Shown in pieces: positions 35,480-44,965 of a stretch of DNA of 64,000 nt. Every line of letters starts with the position of its first letter. Position 1 is the stretch's first letter. The translations under genes and the position numbers were made by a program. This DNA comes from Lachnoclostridium sp. Marseille-P6806. GTDB lineage: Bacteria > Bacillota > Clostridia > Lachnospirales > Lachnospiraceae. Below the pieces are notes generated by a model. It was not told where the DNA came from, ran no database searches, and saw only the letters and a program-made list of their open reading frames with translations. The DNA lies in contig NZ_LR130575.1 of the NCBI RefSeq assembly GCF_900625025.1, positions 310,001-374,000 on the forward strand, in the 5' to 3' direction.

Positions 35480-36220
35480 ATGTCAGGACATTCCAAATTT
35501 GCGAACATCAAGCATAAAAAAGAAAAGAACGATGCGGCGAAGGGCAAAATCTTTACCATTATCGGCAGGGAAATCGCTGTCGCGGTCAAGGAGGGAGGCC
35601 CGGATCCGAGCAACAATTTCAAGCTCGCTCAGGTGATTCAGAAAGCCAAGGCCAACAATGTTCCCAATGACACCATCGAGCGCGGCATCAAAAAGGCCGC
35701 CGGCGATACGGACGGCGTCAATTATCAGGTGAACACCTACGAGGGCTACGGGCCAAGCGGCGTCGCCATCATTGTGGAGACGCTGACCGACAATGCGAAC
35801 CGCACGGCCTCCGATGTACGCGCAGCCTTTACCAAGGGCGGCGGAAATGTCGGAACGCCCGGCTGCGTTTCCTATATGTTCGACCGAAAAGGACAGATCA
35901 TCATTGACCGCGAGGAATGTGATCTCTCTGCGGACGAGCTGTTCATGATCGTCGCGGAGGCCGGTGCGGACGACATCAGCGAGGAAGAGGATTCCATTGA
36001 AATTCTGACCTCGCCGGAGGCGTTTGAGGAAGTGAGCCGCGCGCTGGAGGCGGAGAATATTCCGTCCGTCTCTGCCGAAATCACCATGATCCCCCAGAAC
36101 TATGTGGACCTTGCGGACGAGACCGCGGTGAAAGGGATGCGGCGGATCCTTGATAATCTGGATGATTCCGACGACGTGCAGAACGTGTATCACAACTGGA
36201 ACGAACCCGAGGAGGACTGA
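35480..36220 (+). CDS. yebC: YebC/PmpR family protein
   Basis: A 246-residue member of the YebC family, which begins MSGHSKFANIKHKKEKNDAAKGK and continues with FTIIGREIAVAVKEGG. The central ERGIKKA and YEGYGPSG blocks and the C-terminal domain ending in VYHNWNEPEED are typical. Members were described as DNA-binding regulators. Some recent work places family members on the ribosome in relief of proline-rich stalling, so I leave the role open. AGAGGTGTGAGG precedes ATG 35480. Confidence 0.92.
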   Translation: MSGHSKFANIKHKKEKNDAAKGKIFTIIGREIAVAVKEGGPDPSNNFKLAQVIQKAKANNVPNDTIERGIKKAAGDTDGVNYQVNTYEGYGPSGVAIIVETLTDNANRTASDVRAAFTKGGGNVGTPGCVSYMFDRKGQIIIDREECDLSADELFMIVAEAGADDISEEEDSIEILTSPEAFEEVSRALEAENIPSVSAEITMIPQNYVDLADETAVKGMRRILDNLDDSDDVQNVYHNWNEPEED

Positions 36221-36347
36221 TCCGGTTTCTTGGCGGCATGCTTCATATGATTTGTCCGCGGCGGACAGGCACCGGGCAGACGGCGTTTTCACAAACGGAG
36301 CCGTCGATGCCGGAACGGCCCCGGAATACAATGACCGGATTTTCTCC

Positions 36348-36376
36348 GGAAATCCCCTCAGGGCACGGGGATTTCC
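36348..36376 (+). other. perfect inverted repeat (RNA hairpin) without T-run
   Basis: GGAAATCCCC (36348-36357), nine-base loop, GGGGATTTCC (36367-36376). No U-tract follows, so it is not a standard terminator. It lies 43 bases before the next start codon, within the 198-base gap 36221-36418, in which I see nothing else. Confidence 0.6.
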
Positions 36377-36418
36377 CGCAGAGGTCCGGCATTGCTGTAT
36401 ACAGGAGGATCGACAGTC

Positions 36419-36787
36419 ATGGAAGAGGAGACGAAAGATACGTTTCCCGGCGCAGACCATAAGGCTGGTGAAGACCGGAAAACGGACGGTGCCGCCACAG
36501 AATATACCGAATATGAAAAAATTCCGCCGGAGGTGCTCACCGTCGACCGGCTGATCGGCGCGCGTTTCGATGTCGGGCAGAGAGAGGCGCAGAAACCGGA
36601 AAGTGAAAACGGCGGACCGATCGTCAATCCGCTTCCGGAGCCGGTCCGGATCTCCCGCGGCCGCATGGAGTTTGACCATCCGGATGCGGCGGGGGCCGGT
36701 GCGCCGTCCGGGAACGGTGCGCCGGTCACGGAACCTGCGTTTACATTCGATGTGGATATCGAAGACGGTGACGATTTCGATATCTGA
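36419..36787 (+). CDS. small acidic protein upstream of ftsK, unknown
   Basis: A 122-residue, strongly acidic protein with no membrane segment. It has a KIPPEVLTVDRLIGARFDVG core flanked by low-complexity tails, ending in DVDIEDGDDFDI. I recognise no family. The start ATG 36419 has AGGAGGA 10 bases upstream, which supports expression. Third-position GC bias fits a real gene. It precedes ftsK with only the repeat element between them, so the two are probably co-transcribed. It may be disordered. Confidence 0.6.
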   Translation: MEEETKDTFPGADHKAGEDRKTDGAATEYTEYEKIPPEVLTVDRLIGARFDVGQREAQKPESENGGPIVNPLPEPVRISRGRMEFDHPDAAGAGAPSGNGAPVTEPAFTFDVDIEDGDDFDI

Positions 36788-36799
36788 TAAGGAGTGCCT

Positions 36800-36846
36800 T
36801 TCGGCGCGTGCCTCGCATAAGGCGCTTCGGCATGGGGATTATTATG
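36800..36846 (+). repeat. RBS-linked intercistronic repeat, copy before ftsK
   Basis: Full-length copy: GGCGCGTGCCTCGCA, TAAGGC, GCTTCGGCATGGGGATT, then ATTATG. The ATG inside GGCATGG lies in frame with ftsK, which lengthens its apparent open frame. Confidence 0.85.
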
Positions 36847-39800
36847 GCAACAGGCAGTCAGAACAACCGAAAGAAAAACGGAACAGCGGGGAGCCGCTCC
36901 GGCGCCTCCCGCAGCCGGAGCACGGTCTCGGGGAGAAAGACCTCCGGGAGCCGGAGTGCCGCCGGAAAAGCAGCCCGCCAGAGCGCCGGCTCCCGGAGCT
37001 CCCGCCGGACGGCCGGCACACGGAGTGCCTCTGCCGCTCCGCGCCGCAGTGCGTCCGCCGGACAGAGGGGACAGGGGACTTTTTCTTCGGAGGGCATGCT
37101 GCCCCGTGAGGATCTCATTCTCATTTTTCTGCTGGCAGGCATGATCTTTCTTTTCTTTGCCAATTTCGGCCGGATGGGAGTGGTCGGCAATGCCGTCAGC
37201 GGCTTTTTTTTCGGTCTGTTCGGTTTCTCTCAGTACCTGCTGCCGGTTTTTGTTTTTGTGCTCGCGGCATTCTGGTTTTCCAACCGGGGGCATGAGCAAA
37301 TCGTGCGGAAGATCGTCTGCCTTGTCGTTCTGTTTCTTTGCTTCGGCATCGCCTGCGAGCTGATGAGCGGAGCTCTTCCGGATGCGGTCAGCTACCGCGC
37401 CGCGGAGATCTATAAGCGCTGCAGCACCGGAAAAAGCGGCGGCGGCGTCATCGCGGGCTCGCTCGCCTTTGCTCTGTATCGGATGCTCCGCACCGCGGGA
37501 ACGGTGCTCATCATGATTGCCGTGGTTCTGGTCTGCTCCGTGCTGCTGAGCGGCCGCTCCCTGGTCGAGCTTTTGCAGCCGGATTACCGCGAGCCGGACG
37601 AACGGCGCTATGAGGTTTATGAAGAGGAGGACGCCGGAGACTGGAGCGGTGAGGATGGGCCGGAGAGCTTCCCCCGGGCGGAGGACGGCTCTGCGGAAGA
37701 AGATCGCCGCGGACGGGAGCGCATGAAGGAGGATCGGAGACACCGGCAGGAGGAAGAAGATCTCGCCTATGAGGAAATGCTCCGCCGCCGCGAGGCGTCC
37801 CGCAGGGAGCGGAGACGCCGGCAGGAGGAAGAACGCTTTCAGCGAGAACAGGAATGGGCGGAGCAGCGGCGCAGGGAAGAGGAGGATGCAAGACGCCGCG
37901 CGGAGGAACTCAGGATTGCCGAGGAAAATGAGAGAGAGCTGGCCCGCATCCGCGCGGAGGAGGCCGAGAATGAGCGTGTGCTCCGGAAAGTGGCCCGATA
38001 CAGCGGCTCTCTGACCGAGACGACGCTGACGGAAGAGACGTCGGAGGCAGAACCGGTACGGGAGGCTTCGGACGCGGGAGCTGCCGGAGCAGCCGGGGCG
38101 GCTGTGCTGGCGGCAGGTGCTGCGGGCGTCTTGGCGGAACAGACGACGGTGCATGCGGCCGGGCGGCAGCCGGCGGGATATTTTACCGGCAATGACCTCC
38201 ATGAAATTACGGTAAGAGGCGCGGATTATACGAAAATTACAGTGAGAGAGGATCTCGGCAGGACCGGTGATGCGCCGTCCGCGCAGAGCTTTTCCGGGAT
38301 CGGCGTCACGGTGCCTGAGGAAACCTCGCCGGATTATACCTCCGGGGAATTTGCGGACCGCATCATCCGCCATGCCGCGGAGGATGTCGGCGTCATGACA
38401 CCGGCGGATACTGTACCGGAGAACGTCCCGGATACAGAGGCAACGCTGTCTGCTGAGGGAGAATCGGAGAGTGCGCCGTCTGCCGCCGAAGAATTAGAGG
38501 CTCTGGAGCAGATTCAGATCGAGAGAGAGCGGGCAGAGAGCAAAGGCGCGGCTTCATCTGTGGGCGTATCTCACAATTCACCGGCCCCGGCAGGGCATGC
38601 CGGTGCTTCCGGATCCGGTGCGCTGTCTGCCGCCGCGGCCCCTGAGGTGAAAAAAGTGCGGCCGCCCTATATCCTCCCTCCGCTCACGCTCCTCAAAGAA
38701 GGGGATCACGCCCGGAATCCGGAATCGGACCGGGAGCTTCAGGAAACGGCTCTCCGTCTTCAGAACACGCTCAAGACGTTCGGTGTGGACGTGACCATTC
38801 CGCAGGTCAGTCAGGGCCCTGCCGTCACCCGCTATGAGCTGCTCCCGGCGCAGGGCGTCAAGGTCAGCCGCATCGTCTCTTTGCAGGACGACATCAAGCT
38901 GAATCTCGCCGCGGCGGACATTCGTATTGAAGCTCCGATTCCCGGCAAGGCCGCCATCGGCATTGAGGTTCCGAACCGCAGCATCCGCGCAGTGGCCCTC
39001 CGGGATCTTCTGGAGGCCGATCCGTACCGGAGCTTCCGGGGAAAGCTCGCCTTTGCCGTGGGCAAGGACATCGGTGGAAACGTCATTGTCTCGGATATTG
39101 CCAAAATGCCGCATATGCTGATTGCCGGCTCTACCGGCTCCGGAAAGTCGGTATGTATCAACACGCTCATTATGAGCATTCTTTTCCGGTATTCTCCGGA
39201 GAATGTCAAGCTCATCATGATCGATCCGAAAATTGTGGAGCTCACGGTCTACAACGGGATTCCGCATCTGCTGCTTCCGGTCGTCACCGACCCGAAAAAA
39301 GCGTCCTCGGCGCTCCAGTGGGCTGTACAGGAAATGACAGACCGCTACCGCCGGTTTGCGGAGAACGGCGTGCGTGATCTCAAGGGCTACAATGGGCTGG
39401 CAAAGGAGGGGGATGATCTCTCTGTCGAATACCTGCCCCAGATTGTGATTATCGTCGATGAGCTGGCGGATCTGATGATGGTGTCCGCCAAGGAAGTGGA
39501 GGATTCCATCTGCCGTCTGGCCCAGCTTGCGCGTGCCGCAGGGATCCACCTCATCATTGCGACGCAGCGGCCGTCGGTGGACGTCATTACGGGACTGATC
39601 AAGGCGAACATGCCGAGCCGCGTCGCATTTGCCGTTTCCAGCGGTGTGGATTCCCGGACGATTCTTGATATGTACGGCGCGGAAAAGCTTCTCGGCAAGG
39701 GCGACATGCTGTTTTATCCACAGGGCTATCCCAAACCGGCCCGGGTGCAGGGAGCCTTTGTCTCCGACCGGGAGGTGCAGGATGTCGTAAATTACATAAA

Positions 39801-40149
39801 ATATCATAATCCTGCCTACGTCACCGATATGGGCGAGGTGGAGCGGAAGATCGCTTCTCTTCAGAGCGGTCAGGATACCGGCGCTTCCGGCGGCCTCGGC
39901 GAGGCCGCTGCGGGCGGACCGGAGATCGACGAGCACTTTGTCGAGGCGGGCTATCTTATTATTGACAAGCAGAAAGCCTCGATCGGCATGCTTCAGCGCG
40001 TCTATAAAATCGGCTTCAACCGCGCGGCGCGCATCATGGATCAGCTGAGCGACGCCGGCGTCGTGAGCGGCGAGGAGGGCACCAAGGCCCGGACCGTTCT
40101 GATGTCGCGCAGTGATTTTGAAAGCTATATTGAAGAAAACGGGATATAA
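36844..40149 (+). CDS. ftsK: DNA translocase FtsK/SpoIIIE
   Basis: A 1101-residue membrane-anchored chromosome pump. An Arg/Ser-rich basic N-terminus of about 80 residues is followed by four membrane segments (about residues 90-240) and a very long Glu/Arg-rich linker with coiled-coil character and an Ala-rich stretch. The motor domain has Walker A AGSTGSGKS at residues 761-769 and Walker B IVIIVDELADLMMV. A C-terminal gamma winged-helix domain (IGMLQRVYKIGFNRAARIMDQL) follows for recognising oriented sequences. It moves DNA through the division septum. ATG 36844 is chosen over 36808, which lies within the repeat. Confidence 0.95.
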   Translation: MATGSQNNRKKNGTAGSRSGASRSRSTVSGRKTSGSRSAAGKAARQSAGSRSSRRTAGTRSASAAPRRSASAGQRGQGTFSSEGMLPREDLILIFLLAGMIFLFFANFGRMGVVGNAVSGFFFGLFGFSQYLLPVFVFVLAAFWFSNRGHEQIVRKIVCLVVLFLCFGIACELMSGALPDAVSYRAAEIYKRCSTGKSGGGVIAGSLAFALYRMLRTAGTVLIMIAVVLVCSVLLSGRSLVELLQPDYREPDERRYEVYEEEDAGDWSGEDGPESFPRAEDGSAEEDRRGRERMKEDRRHRQEEEDLAYEEMLRRREASRRERRRRQEEERFQREQEWAEQRRREEEDARRRAEELRIAEENERELARIRAEEAENERVLRKVARYSGSLTETTLTEETSEAEPVREASDAGAAGAAGAAVLAAGAAGVLAEQTTVHAAGRQPAGYFTGNDLHEITVRGADYTKITVREDLGRTGDAPSAQSFSGIGVTVPEETSPDYTSGEFADRIIRHAAEDVGVMTPADTVPENVPDTEATLSAEGESESAPSAAEELEALEQIQIERERAESKGAASSVGVSHNSPAPAGHAGASGSGALSAAAAPEVKKVRPPYILPPLTLLKEGDHARNPESDRELQETALRLQNTLKTFGVDVTIPQVSQGPAVTRYELLPAQGVKVSRIVSLQDDIKLNLAAADIRIEAPIPGKAAIGIEVPNRSIRAVALRDLLEADPYRSFRGKLAFAVGKDIGGNVIVSDIAKMPHMLIAGSTGSGKSVCINTLIMSILFRYSPENVKLIMIDPKIVELTVYNGIPHLLLPVVTDPKKASSALQWAVQEMTDRYRRFAENGVRDLKGYNGLAKEGDDLSVEYLPQIVIIVDELADLMMVSAKEVEDSICRLAQLARAAGIHLIIATQRPSVDVITGLIKANMPSRVAFAVSSGVDSRTILDMYGAEKLLGKGDMLFYPQGYPKPARVQGAFVSDREVQDVVNYIKYHNPAYVTDMGEVERKIASLQSGQDTGASGGLGEAAAGGPEIDEHFVEAGYLIIDKQKASIGMLQRVYKIGFNRAARIMDQLSDAGVVSGEEGTKARTVLMSRSDFESYIEENGI

Positions 40150-40175
40150 ATCAGACGGACAGGAGAGCGACCGGT

Positions 40176-41024
40176 ATGGCAGAGATCATCGACGGAAAGA
40201 AAACAGCGCAGAGCATCAAGGACGAGCTGAGAGCGCGGACAGAGGAGCTGCGGAAACAGGGAAGAGAGGCGACGCTGGCGGTTGTGCTTGTCGGCAGAGA
40301 CCTCGCGTCGGCGGGATATGTCCGCAACAAGAAAAAGGCATGTGAATACTGTGGCATCCGTTCCCTGTCCTATGAGCTGCCCGAGACGACCTCCGAGCAG
40401 GAGCTGCTCTCCCTCATTGCCGGTCTGAATGCGGATCCGGCGGTGAACGGGATTCTGGTACAGCTTCCGCTGCCTCTCCACATGAATGCACAGAAAGTGA
40501 TCGAAGCGATTTCTCCGGCAAAGGATGTCGACGGATTTCATCCGCAGAGCGTCGGCGCGCTCAGCATCGGTCTTCCCGGCTACCGCTCCTGTACTCCTGC
40601 GGGGATCATAGAGCTGCTTCGGCGCTATCATATCGCGATGGCCGGCAAGGAGTGCGTTATCGTCGGGCGCAGCAACATTGTCGGCAAGCCGATGGCCATG
40701 TTGATGCTGCGGGAAGACGCCACCGTCACGATCGCGCATTCAAAGACGGCCGACCTCGCGGCGGTAACGCGGAGGGCCGATATTCTGATTGTCGCGGTGG
40801 GGAAGGCCGGACTGATTGAGAAGAAGCATGTGAAGCCGGGCGCCGTGGTGATTGACTGCGGAATGAACCGGGACCCGGACGGGACGCTGTGCGGCGATGT
40901 GAATTTTGCCGAGGTGGAGGAGCTCTGCTCCGCCATTACGCCGGTTCCCGGCGGCGTAGGACCGATGACCATCGCCATGCTGATGTCGAACTGTCTGGAC
41001 TCGCTGGCGCTGCAGAGACACTGA
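40176..41024 (+). CDS. folD: bifunctional methylenetetrahydrofolate dehydrogenase/cyclohydrolase
   Basis: A 282-residue FolD that interconverts methylene-THF and 10-formyl-THF with NADP. Motifs are VGRDLASAGYVRNKKKACEYCGI with the catalytic Tyr and Lys, VQLPLPLHM, the signature PAKDVDGFHP, and the Rossmann motif VIVGRSNIVGKPMAMLML, with the closing PVPGGVGPMTIAML. The usual DPAS of the substrate loop reads DLAS here, a minor change. It lies 26 bases after ftsK and three before the next gene, so the genes appear to be one transcript. Confidence 0.95.
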   Translation: MAEIIDGKKTAQSIKDELRARTEELRKQGREATLAVVLVGRDLASAGYVRNKKKACEYCGIRSLSYELPETTSEQELLSLIAGLNADPAVNGILVQLPLPLHMNAQKVIEAISPAKDVDGFHPQSVGALSIGLPGYRSCTPAGIIELLRRYHIAMAGKECVIVGRSNIVGKPMAMLMLREDATVTIAHSKTADLAAVTRRADILIVAVGKAGLIEKKHVKPGAVVIDCGMNRDPDGTLCGDVNFAEVEELCSAITPVPGGVGPMTIAMLMSNCLDSLALQRH

Positions 41025-41027
41025 GCT

Positions 41028-42461
41028 ATGAAATGTCCGAATTGCGGGGAAGAGATCCCCGAGGGAAAACTTTTATGCGAAAGCTGCGGCCATGAGATCG
41101 CCATTGTTCCGGAATATGATACCGTAGAACAGAAGATTTCTGAGAACATGACGCGCATCACGGAGGCGATCGCACGGCAGGAGGCGGCGGAAAGCAGAAG
41201 ACAGAAGCTCCTCGAGGAAAAGGAACGCAGACACCGCCGCCTGATCCGCATGGAGACGGCAGCCATTGTTTTTCTGCTCCTTTTCGCCGCGGGAACCGGC
41301 ACGGTTCTCTATTTTCGCCTGCATTCGCAGTCCTATTATGTCGGAGAGGCCTACAAGGCATCACGCCGCGGAGAGAACGACCGGGCGGCGGAGCTGATCG
41401 ACCGGGCGGTTTCTCTTGAGACGGAGCCCGCCGCGGCTCTCATCATGGAAAAGGCGGATTATCAGCTTCGCGCCGGGCGCTTTGAGGCGGCGGCGGAAAC
41501 GCTGAAAGCGCTGATTGCCGATCAGGAGGGGGCGCTGTCGGAGGATGAGCTTCACAGAGCCTATGAAGCCCTGATCGATATTTATGCCGCACAGAACCGA
41601 TACCGTGAGATTGCGGCGCTTCTGGCGGAGAGCAGAGAGAGCATCCGTGAGCTTTTTCCGGATTATCTGGTGTCCCCTCCGATCTTTGATGCGCCGGAGG
41701 GAGAATACGAGGATATTCTGTATCTGTCTCTCAGGACGGAATGCACCGGCTCTATTTTCTATACGACAGACGGCTCAGAACCTACCGCGGAGGATCACCT
41801 GTATCAGGAGCCGCTTCTCCTGACGGAGGGTGAATATTCCATCGCTGCCGTCGCCGTCAACCGCTACGGTGTATACAGCGACGCCGTGACCATGCACTAT
41901 GAGGTGGGGACGGCCGTTCCGGATGCCCCGGAGGTGACGACGCGCTCCGGAGGCTACACCTCGCCCACGCTGATCACGGTCAGTCCGCCGTCTTTCGGAA
42001 CCGTTTACTACACGACGGACGGATCGGACCCCACCGGGGAATCGGAAGAATACACCGACCCCATCGTCATGCCGGCCGGAAGCTCGTTCTATCGCTTCGC
42101 AGTCATCGCGGAGAGCGGGGCGAGCAGCGATATCGTCGAGAGACGCTATGAATTTCAGCCCAGCGGAAATCTGTCGATTGAGGAGGGGCCGAACTACATC
42201 CTTGTCGCGATGATACGGAGCGGAGAGGTTGTGGATACCGTCGGCACCATCCGGGACGGCAGCGCGCGCTACGCCTATTATTATAAGGGGCTGAAAACCA
42301 TCGGAAATTACGGCAATTTTTATATTTATTCCGAGATTCTCGTGGATGCCGCCGGGAGCAGTGCGGAAACCGGCAGAAAATTCGCGGTGAATCTGACCAA
42401 CAAAACGGTCAATCTGTACGATGACAGCGGCGGAAAGGCGGTGCTCACACCATTGGGATAA
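41028..42461 (+). CDS. zinc-ribbon membrane protein with TPR-like and chitobiase-C-like repeats
   Basis: A 477-residue protein. Residues 1-25 form a zinc ribbon (CPNCGEEIPEGKLLCESCG). A charged helix follows, then a single membrane segment (about residues 77-98) and a helical TPR-like stretch. After it come two beta repeats with the motif FYTTDGSEPT / YYTTDGSDPTGES, which match the chitobiase C-terminal-like (CHB_HEX_C) fold. The topology implies a cytosolic ribbon and an extracellular domain. I do not know the function. It may bind cell wall or act as an envelope sensor. It sits between folD and nfnA in the same direction. Confidence 0.75.
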   Translation: MKCPNCGEEIPEGKLLCESCGHEIAIVPEYDTVEQKISENMTRITEAIARQEAAESRRQKLLEEKERRHRRLIRMETAAIVFLLLFAAGTGTVLYFRLHSQSYYVGEAYKASRRGENDRAAELIDRAVSLETEPAAALIMEKADYQLRAGRFEAAAETLKALIADQEGALSEDELHRAYEALIDIYAAQNRYREIAALLAESRESIRELFPDYLVSPPIFDAPEGEYEDILYLSLRTECTGSIFYTTDGSEPTAEDHLYQEPLLLTEGEYSIAAVAVNRYGVYSDAVTMHYEVGTAVPDAPEVTTRSGGYTSPTLITVSPPSFGTVYYTTDGSDPTGESEEYTDPIVMPAGSSFYRFAVIAESGASSDIVERRYEFQPSGNLSIEEGPNYILVAMIRSGEVVDTVGTIRDGSARYAYYYKGLKTIGNYGNFYIYSEILVDAAGSSAETGRKFAVNLTNKTVNLYDDSGGKAVLTPLG

Positions 42462-42556
42462 TGATTGCATTGCATCGATTCCCCGAATCATCTAATATAT
42501 AGAAAATGCGATTTCTGCATAGGAGAACCCGCCGGGACGGCGGGAGGAGAGGACGT

Positions 42557-43438
42557 ATGTACAGAATTCTGGAAAAGGAAAAGCTGTCGGCCAACATTTA
42601 TCGTATGCTTCTGGAGGCCCCCCGCGTCGCAGAGAACGCGCTGCCCGGTCAGTTTCTGATCGTCCGCGTGGATGAGAACGGTGAGCGCATTCCGCTTACC
42701 ATCTGCGATTATGATTCCGAGAAGGGAGCGGTCGAGATTGTATTTCAGCCCATCGGCAGCGACACCCTCCGCATGAGCGAGCTGGAGCCGGGAGACAGCT
42801 TTCACGATGTTGTCGGCCCGCTCGGCAGGCCGTCCGAGCTCACGGAAATCGATCCGGAGAAGCTGAAAAAAATGAAAATCCTCTTTGTCGCCGGCGGCGT
42901 CGGCACGGCGCCTGTCTACCCTCAGCTGAAATGGCTGAAGGAGCACGGTGTTCTGGCCGATGCCATTGAGGGTGCAAAGTCAAAGGATATTGTCATCATG
43001 GAGGAGAAAATGAGTTCGGTGGCGGGAAATCTGTATATCACCACCGACGACGGCTCCTACGGCAGAAGCGGCATGGTGACCAAGGTGATTCAGGATCTGT
43101 ACGACGAGGGGAAGCGCTATGATCTGTGCGTCGCCATCGGTCCGATGATCATGATGAAATTTGTCTGCAAGCTGACGGAGCAGCTCGGAATCCCCACCAC
43201 GGTCAGCATGAACCCGATTATGGTGGACGGAACGGGCATGTGCGGCGCCTGCCGTCTTATGGTGGACGGAGAGGTGAAGTTCGCCTGCGTTGACGGCCCG
43301 GAATTTGACGGCTTCAAGGTTGACTTCGATCAGGCCATGCAGCGAATGAAGCTGTACAAATCCGAAGAGGGACGGGCCATGCTCGAGGCCGAAGAGGGAG
43401 ATACGCATCACGGCGGCTGCGGCATCTGCACCGCCTGA
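42557..43438 (+). CDS. nfnA: ferredoxin:NADP+ oxidoreductase subunit alpha (NfnA-like)
   Basis: A 293-residue FAD/NAD-binding protein of the PyrK/HydG (sulfide dehydrogenase-like) family. It has the flavin domain LPGQFLIVRVDE and RIPLTICDYD, an NAD domain around VAGGVGTAPVYPQLKWL, and a C-terminal [2Fe-2S] site with three cysteines (GMCGACRLM, FACVDG). Three cysteines plus an aspartate is the arrangement known for NfnA. It is followed by an NfnB-like gene, so the pair probably bifurcates electrons between NADPH, NADH and ferredoxin. GGAGGAGAGG precedes ATG 42557. A longer frame to 42506 has no homology. Confidence 0.85.
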   Translation: MYRILEKEKLSANIYRMLLEAPRVAENALPGQFLIVRVDENGERIPLTICDYDSEKGAVEIVFQPIGSDTLRMSELEPGDSFHDVVGPLGRPSELTEIDPEKLKKMKILFVAGGVGTAPVYPQLKWLKEHGVLADAIEGAKSKDIVIMEEKMSSVAGNLYITTDDGSYGRSGMVTKVIQDLYDEGKRYDLCVAIGPMIMMKFVCKLTEQLGIPTTVSMNPIMVDGTGMCGACRLMVDGEVKFACVDGPEFDGFKVDFDQAMQRMKLYKSEEGRAMLEAEEGDTHHGGCGICTA

Positions 43439-43514
43439 CGGCAGCGGCTTTAGCGGGCGATTTGTGCCTTGATGCAGACGCCCTTGACCGCAGCCGCAGA
43501 ATCCGCGCAGGCGA

Positions 43515-43565
43515 TTTTGCGGCGCGTGCCTCATATAAAACGCTTCGGCATGGAGGATTCATATG
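43515..43565 (+). repeat. RBS-linked intercistronic repeat, copy before nfnB
   Basis: TTTTGCGGCGCGTGCCTC, then ATATAAAA, then CGCTTCGGCATGGAGGATTC and ATATG. The outer arms TGCC/GGCA are kept while the inner stem is lost. Confidence 0.85.
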
Positions 43566-44954
43566 GATATGATGAAGAAAGTACCGGTCCGCGAGCAGGA
43601 TCCCGCGGTGAGGGCTGCCAATTTCGAGGAGGTATGTCTCGGCTACAATAAGGAAGAAGCGCAGGCGGAGGCTCTCCGCTGCCTGCAGTGCCCGAAGCCG
43701 CTGTGCGTGCAGGGCTGCCCGGTGAGCATCAACATTCCCGGGTTTATTGCGAAAATAAAGGAGGATGATATCCCGGGGGCCTACGCGGTCATCGGGGAAT
43801 CCTCGACGCTTCCGGCGGTCTGCGGACGTGTCTGTCCGCAGGAGACCCAGTGTGAGGGCCGCTGCGTCCGCGGCATCCGCGGCGAGGCGGTCTCCATCGG
43901 CAAGCTGGAGCGCTATGTGGCGGACACCGCCCGCGTCATGGGCGTGAGGCCGGAGGGAGCAAAGGAAAAAAGGAGTCAGAACGTTGCGGTGATCGGCTCC
44001 GGCCCTGCAGGTCTTGCTTGCGCCTCCGATCTCGCGAAGCTCGGCTACGGCGTGACGATCTTTGAAGCGCTGCACAAGGCCGGGGGCGTTCTGAGCTACG
44101 GCATTCCGGAGTTTCGTCTTCCCAAGGAGAAAGTCGTCGACAGGGAGATCGAGAATGTGAAATCTCTCGGCGTCGTCATCGAGACGAACGTCATCATCGG
44201 CAAATCGGTCACCATCGACGAGCTGATGGAAAAAGAGGGGTTTGACGCGGTGTTCATCGGCTCCGGAGCGGGACTCCCCAAGTTCATGCACATTCCCGGA
44301 GAACAGGCGCTGGGGGTGTTCTCCGCCAATGAGTATCTGACCCGGAGCAATCTGATGCACGCCTATGAGAAAGGCTCCCGCACACCGATTTACCGGGCGA
44401 AGAAAGCGGTTGTCGTCGGAGGCGGAAACGTGGCGATGGATGCGGCGAGAACGGCGCGCCGTCTGGGTGCCGAGGTTCATATCGTATACCGCCGCGGCGA
44501 GGAGGAGCTCCCCGCACGCCGGGAGGAGGTCGGACATGCCAAAGAAGAGGGCATTATCTTTGACCTGCTGAACAATCCGGTGGAAATTCTGACCGATGAA
44601 AACGGCTGGGTGAACGGCGTGAAGTGCATCCGCATGGAGCTCGGCGAACCGGATGCCTCCGGCAGACGGAGTCCCGTCGCGGTCCCCGGCTCGGAATTTG
44701 TCATCGACTGCGACTGTGTGATCATGTCGCTTGGAACCTCGCCGAATCCCCTGATCTCCTCTACAACAAAGGGACTGGATGTCACAAAGCGCGGCGGCCT
44801 TGTGACAAACGAGGAAAATGAAATGACGACCCGCGAGGGCGTGTTTGCCGGCGGCGACGCCGTGACCGGGGCGGCGACGGTGATCCTCGCCATGGGCGCG
44901 GGACGCAAGGCGGCCAGAGGCATTGACGAATATCTGCGGAAACGGAACGCATAA
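43563..44954 (+). CDS. nfnB: ferredoxin:NADP+ oxidoreductase subunit beta (NfnB), glutamate synthase small subunit-like
   Basis: A 463-residue iron-sulfur flavoprotein. N-terminal cysteines CLQCPKPLCVQGCPV and CGRVCPQETQCEGRCVRG bind two [4Fe-4S] clusters. Next come the FAD motif VAVIGSGPAGLACASDL, the NADPH motif VVVGGGNVAMDAARTA, and a C-terminal GDAVTGAATVILAMGAGRKAA. Proteins of this type are often annotated gltA, but with nfnA next door and no large glutamate synthase subunit, the NfnAB reading is better. ATG 43563 is set by GGAGG in the repeat. The stop is 67 bases before the next gene. Confidence 0.87.
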   Translation: MDMMKKVPVREQDPAVRAANFEEVCLGYNKEEAQAEALRCLQCPKPLCVQGCPVSINIPGFIAKIKEDDIPGAYAVIGESSTLPAVCGRVCPQETQCEGRCVRGIRGEAVSIGKLERYVADTARVMGVRPEGAKEKRSQNVAVIGSGPAGLACASDLAKLGYGVTIFEALHKAGGVLSYGIPEFRLPKEKVVDREIENVKSLGVVIETNVIIGKSVTIDELMEKEGFDAVFIGSGAGLPKFMHIPGEQALGVFSANEYLTRSNLMHAYEKGSRTPIYRAKKAVVVGGGNVAMDAARTARRLGAEVHIVYRRGEEELPARREEVGHAKEEGIIFDLLNNPVEILTDENGWVNGVKCIRMELGEPDASGRRSPVAVPGSEFVIDCDCVIMSLGTSPNPLISSTTKGLDVTKRGGLVTNEENEMTTREGVFAGGDAVTGAATVILAMGAGRKAARGIDEYLRKRNA

Positions 44955-44965
44955 CGGGCAGGCGG

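Noticed and set aside
36358-38373. A 671-residue minus-strand frame opposite the ftsK N-terminal region
   Set aside because: It arises opposite the Glu/Arg-rich linker of FtsK and includes the reverse reading of the repeat. No domain is seen.
43563-44954. Calling this gene glutamate synthase small subunit
   Set aside because: No large glutamate synthase subunit is nearby and an NfnA-like partner is directly upstream, so NfnB is the better reading.
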